From Thalassomonas actiniarum (GTDB taxonomy: Bacteria; Pseudomonadota; Gammaproteobacteria; Enterobacterales; Alteromonadaceae), in NCBI RefSeq assembly GCF_000948975.2, contig NZ_CP059735.1:620001-684000 (forward strand): DNA of 64,000 nt, given 5' to 3'. A program made the translations under genes and the position numbers. The notes below the pieces were generated by a model. The model ran no database searches, had not been told where the DNA came from, and was given only the letters and a program-made list of their open reading frames with translations. How positions within the stretch are numbered: position 1 is the first letter of the stretch; each line of letters starts with the position of its first letter. This document shows, in pieces, positions 63,708 to 64,000 of this stretch.

Positions 63708-64000
63708 TTAGTTTTCCGTGGCTTGCATTGCCAGTAATGCCTGCCTGGAGCCGTCAAGCTCTGCCAGGCGTTGTTTGGATACTTGTGCGAATTCATTTTT
63801 ATATTTTTTCGCGATCGGCTGGGCATCCGGCAACTTCACCGTACGCGGATTGCGGTGGACGCCGTTAACCAGGAATTCATAATGCAGATGCGGTGCCTGC
63901 GACATGCCGGTGGAACCGACATAACCTATGACTTGTCCCTGCTTGACCCGCTGGCCTTTTTTCACCTTATGTTTGGAGAAATGCAGATATTTCGTGACGA
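63708..64000 (-). CDS. M23 family murein endopeptidase, 3' part
   Basis: Only the last 97 or so codons are in the window; the frame is open to the edge and begins before it on the minus strand. The visible part has YLHFSKHKVKKGQRVKQGQV and IGYVGSTGMSQAPHLHYEF, with the HLHYE zinc-binding motif of LytM/M23 endopeptidases, followed by a C-terminal tail. It resembles MepM-type peptidases that cleave peptidoglycan cross-links. Operon with anmK downstream. Confidence 0.9.
   Translation of the reverse strand, partial: VTKYLHFSKHKVKKGQRVKQGQVIGYVGSTGMSQAPHLHYEFLVNGVHRNPRTVKLPDAQPIAKKYKNEFAQVSKQRLAELDGSRQALLAMQATEN

Overview
The window looks like a chromosomal segment of a marine gammaproteobacterium, most likely in or near the Colwelliaceae (Thalassomonas-like). 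This is an inference from gene content: a CrbS/CrbR-type acetate-switch cluster, an M23 peptidase-anmK pair, many two-component and cyclic-di-GMP proteins, an ATACCAATT-ended MITE, and the codon style. No rRNA, tRNA, CRISPR array or intact insertion sequence was seen.

Layout. (1) 0.2-2.7 kb: an AT-rich three-gene cluster on the + strand, an FRG-domain protein, a 150-aa protein with an ADP-ribosyltransferase-like residue pattern, and a Hanks-type protein kinase overlapping it. It looks horizontally acquired and is the best candidate for an undescribed conflict or defence module. (2) 3.1-7.4 kb: a methionine island with MetR, a TauE/SafE exporter, and the folate-independent methionine synthase pair MesX (DUF1852) and MesD (MetE catalytic half only). 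(3) 7.9-16.2 kb: an AhpD-like protein, an MFS transporter with a divergent LysR regulator, a decayed Phd/ParE toxin-antitoxin pair, an MNT-HEPN fusion, and a CocE-type hydrolase followed by an ATP-grasp enzyme. (4) 16.2-19.6 kb: a MITE whose target duplication forms the stop codon of a two-HKD phospholipase D, followed by a GHSRG lipase; the two resemble secreted phospholipase effectors.

(5) 19.9-37.8 kb: the acetate/propionate assimilation region. It has a PrpE-like acyl-CoA synthetase, the response regulator CrbR, a TPR histidine kinase, the transporter-kinase fusion CrbS, an acetate symporter with its DUF4212 partner, a DUF294/CBS protein with a DEDDh exonuclease, Acs, and a DcaP-like porin. 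A 16-bp dyad (TTAGACC-AA-GGTCTAA and two variants) lies before both acyl-CoA synthetase genes and in the divergent symporter/DUF294 promoter, and is a good candidate CrbR operator.

(6) 38-47.7 kb: membrane proteins, two membrane-anchored AraC regulators, a serine hydrolase, a BCCT-transporter pseudogene, a SnoaL-like lipoprotein, a LytS/LytTR two-component pair and a secreted protein. (7) 48.7-53.9 kb: a module of exported TPR-CHAT protease, ECF sigma factor, zinc-less anti-sigma-like membrane protein and a hypothetical protein. (8) 54.1-62.4 kb: a GGDEF remnant, a large helical-repeat protein of unknown function, an M1 peptidase, a REC-PilZ protein, a diguanylate cyclase and a haem-c chemoreceptor. 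(9) 62.6-64 kb: anmK and the 3' part of an M23 peptidase gene that runs off the end.
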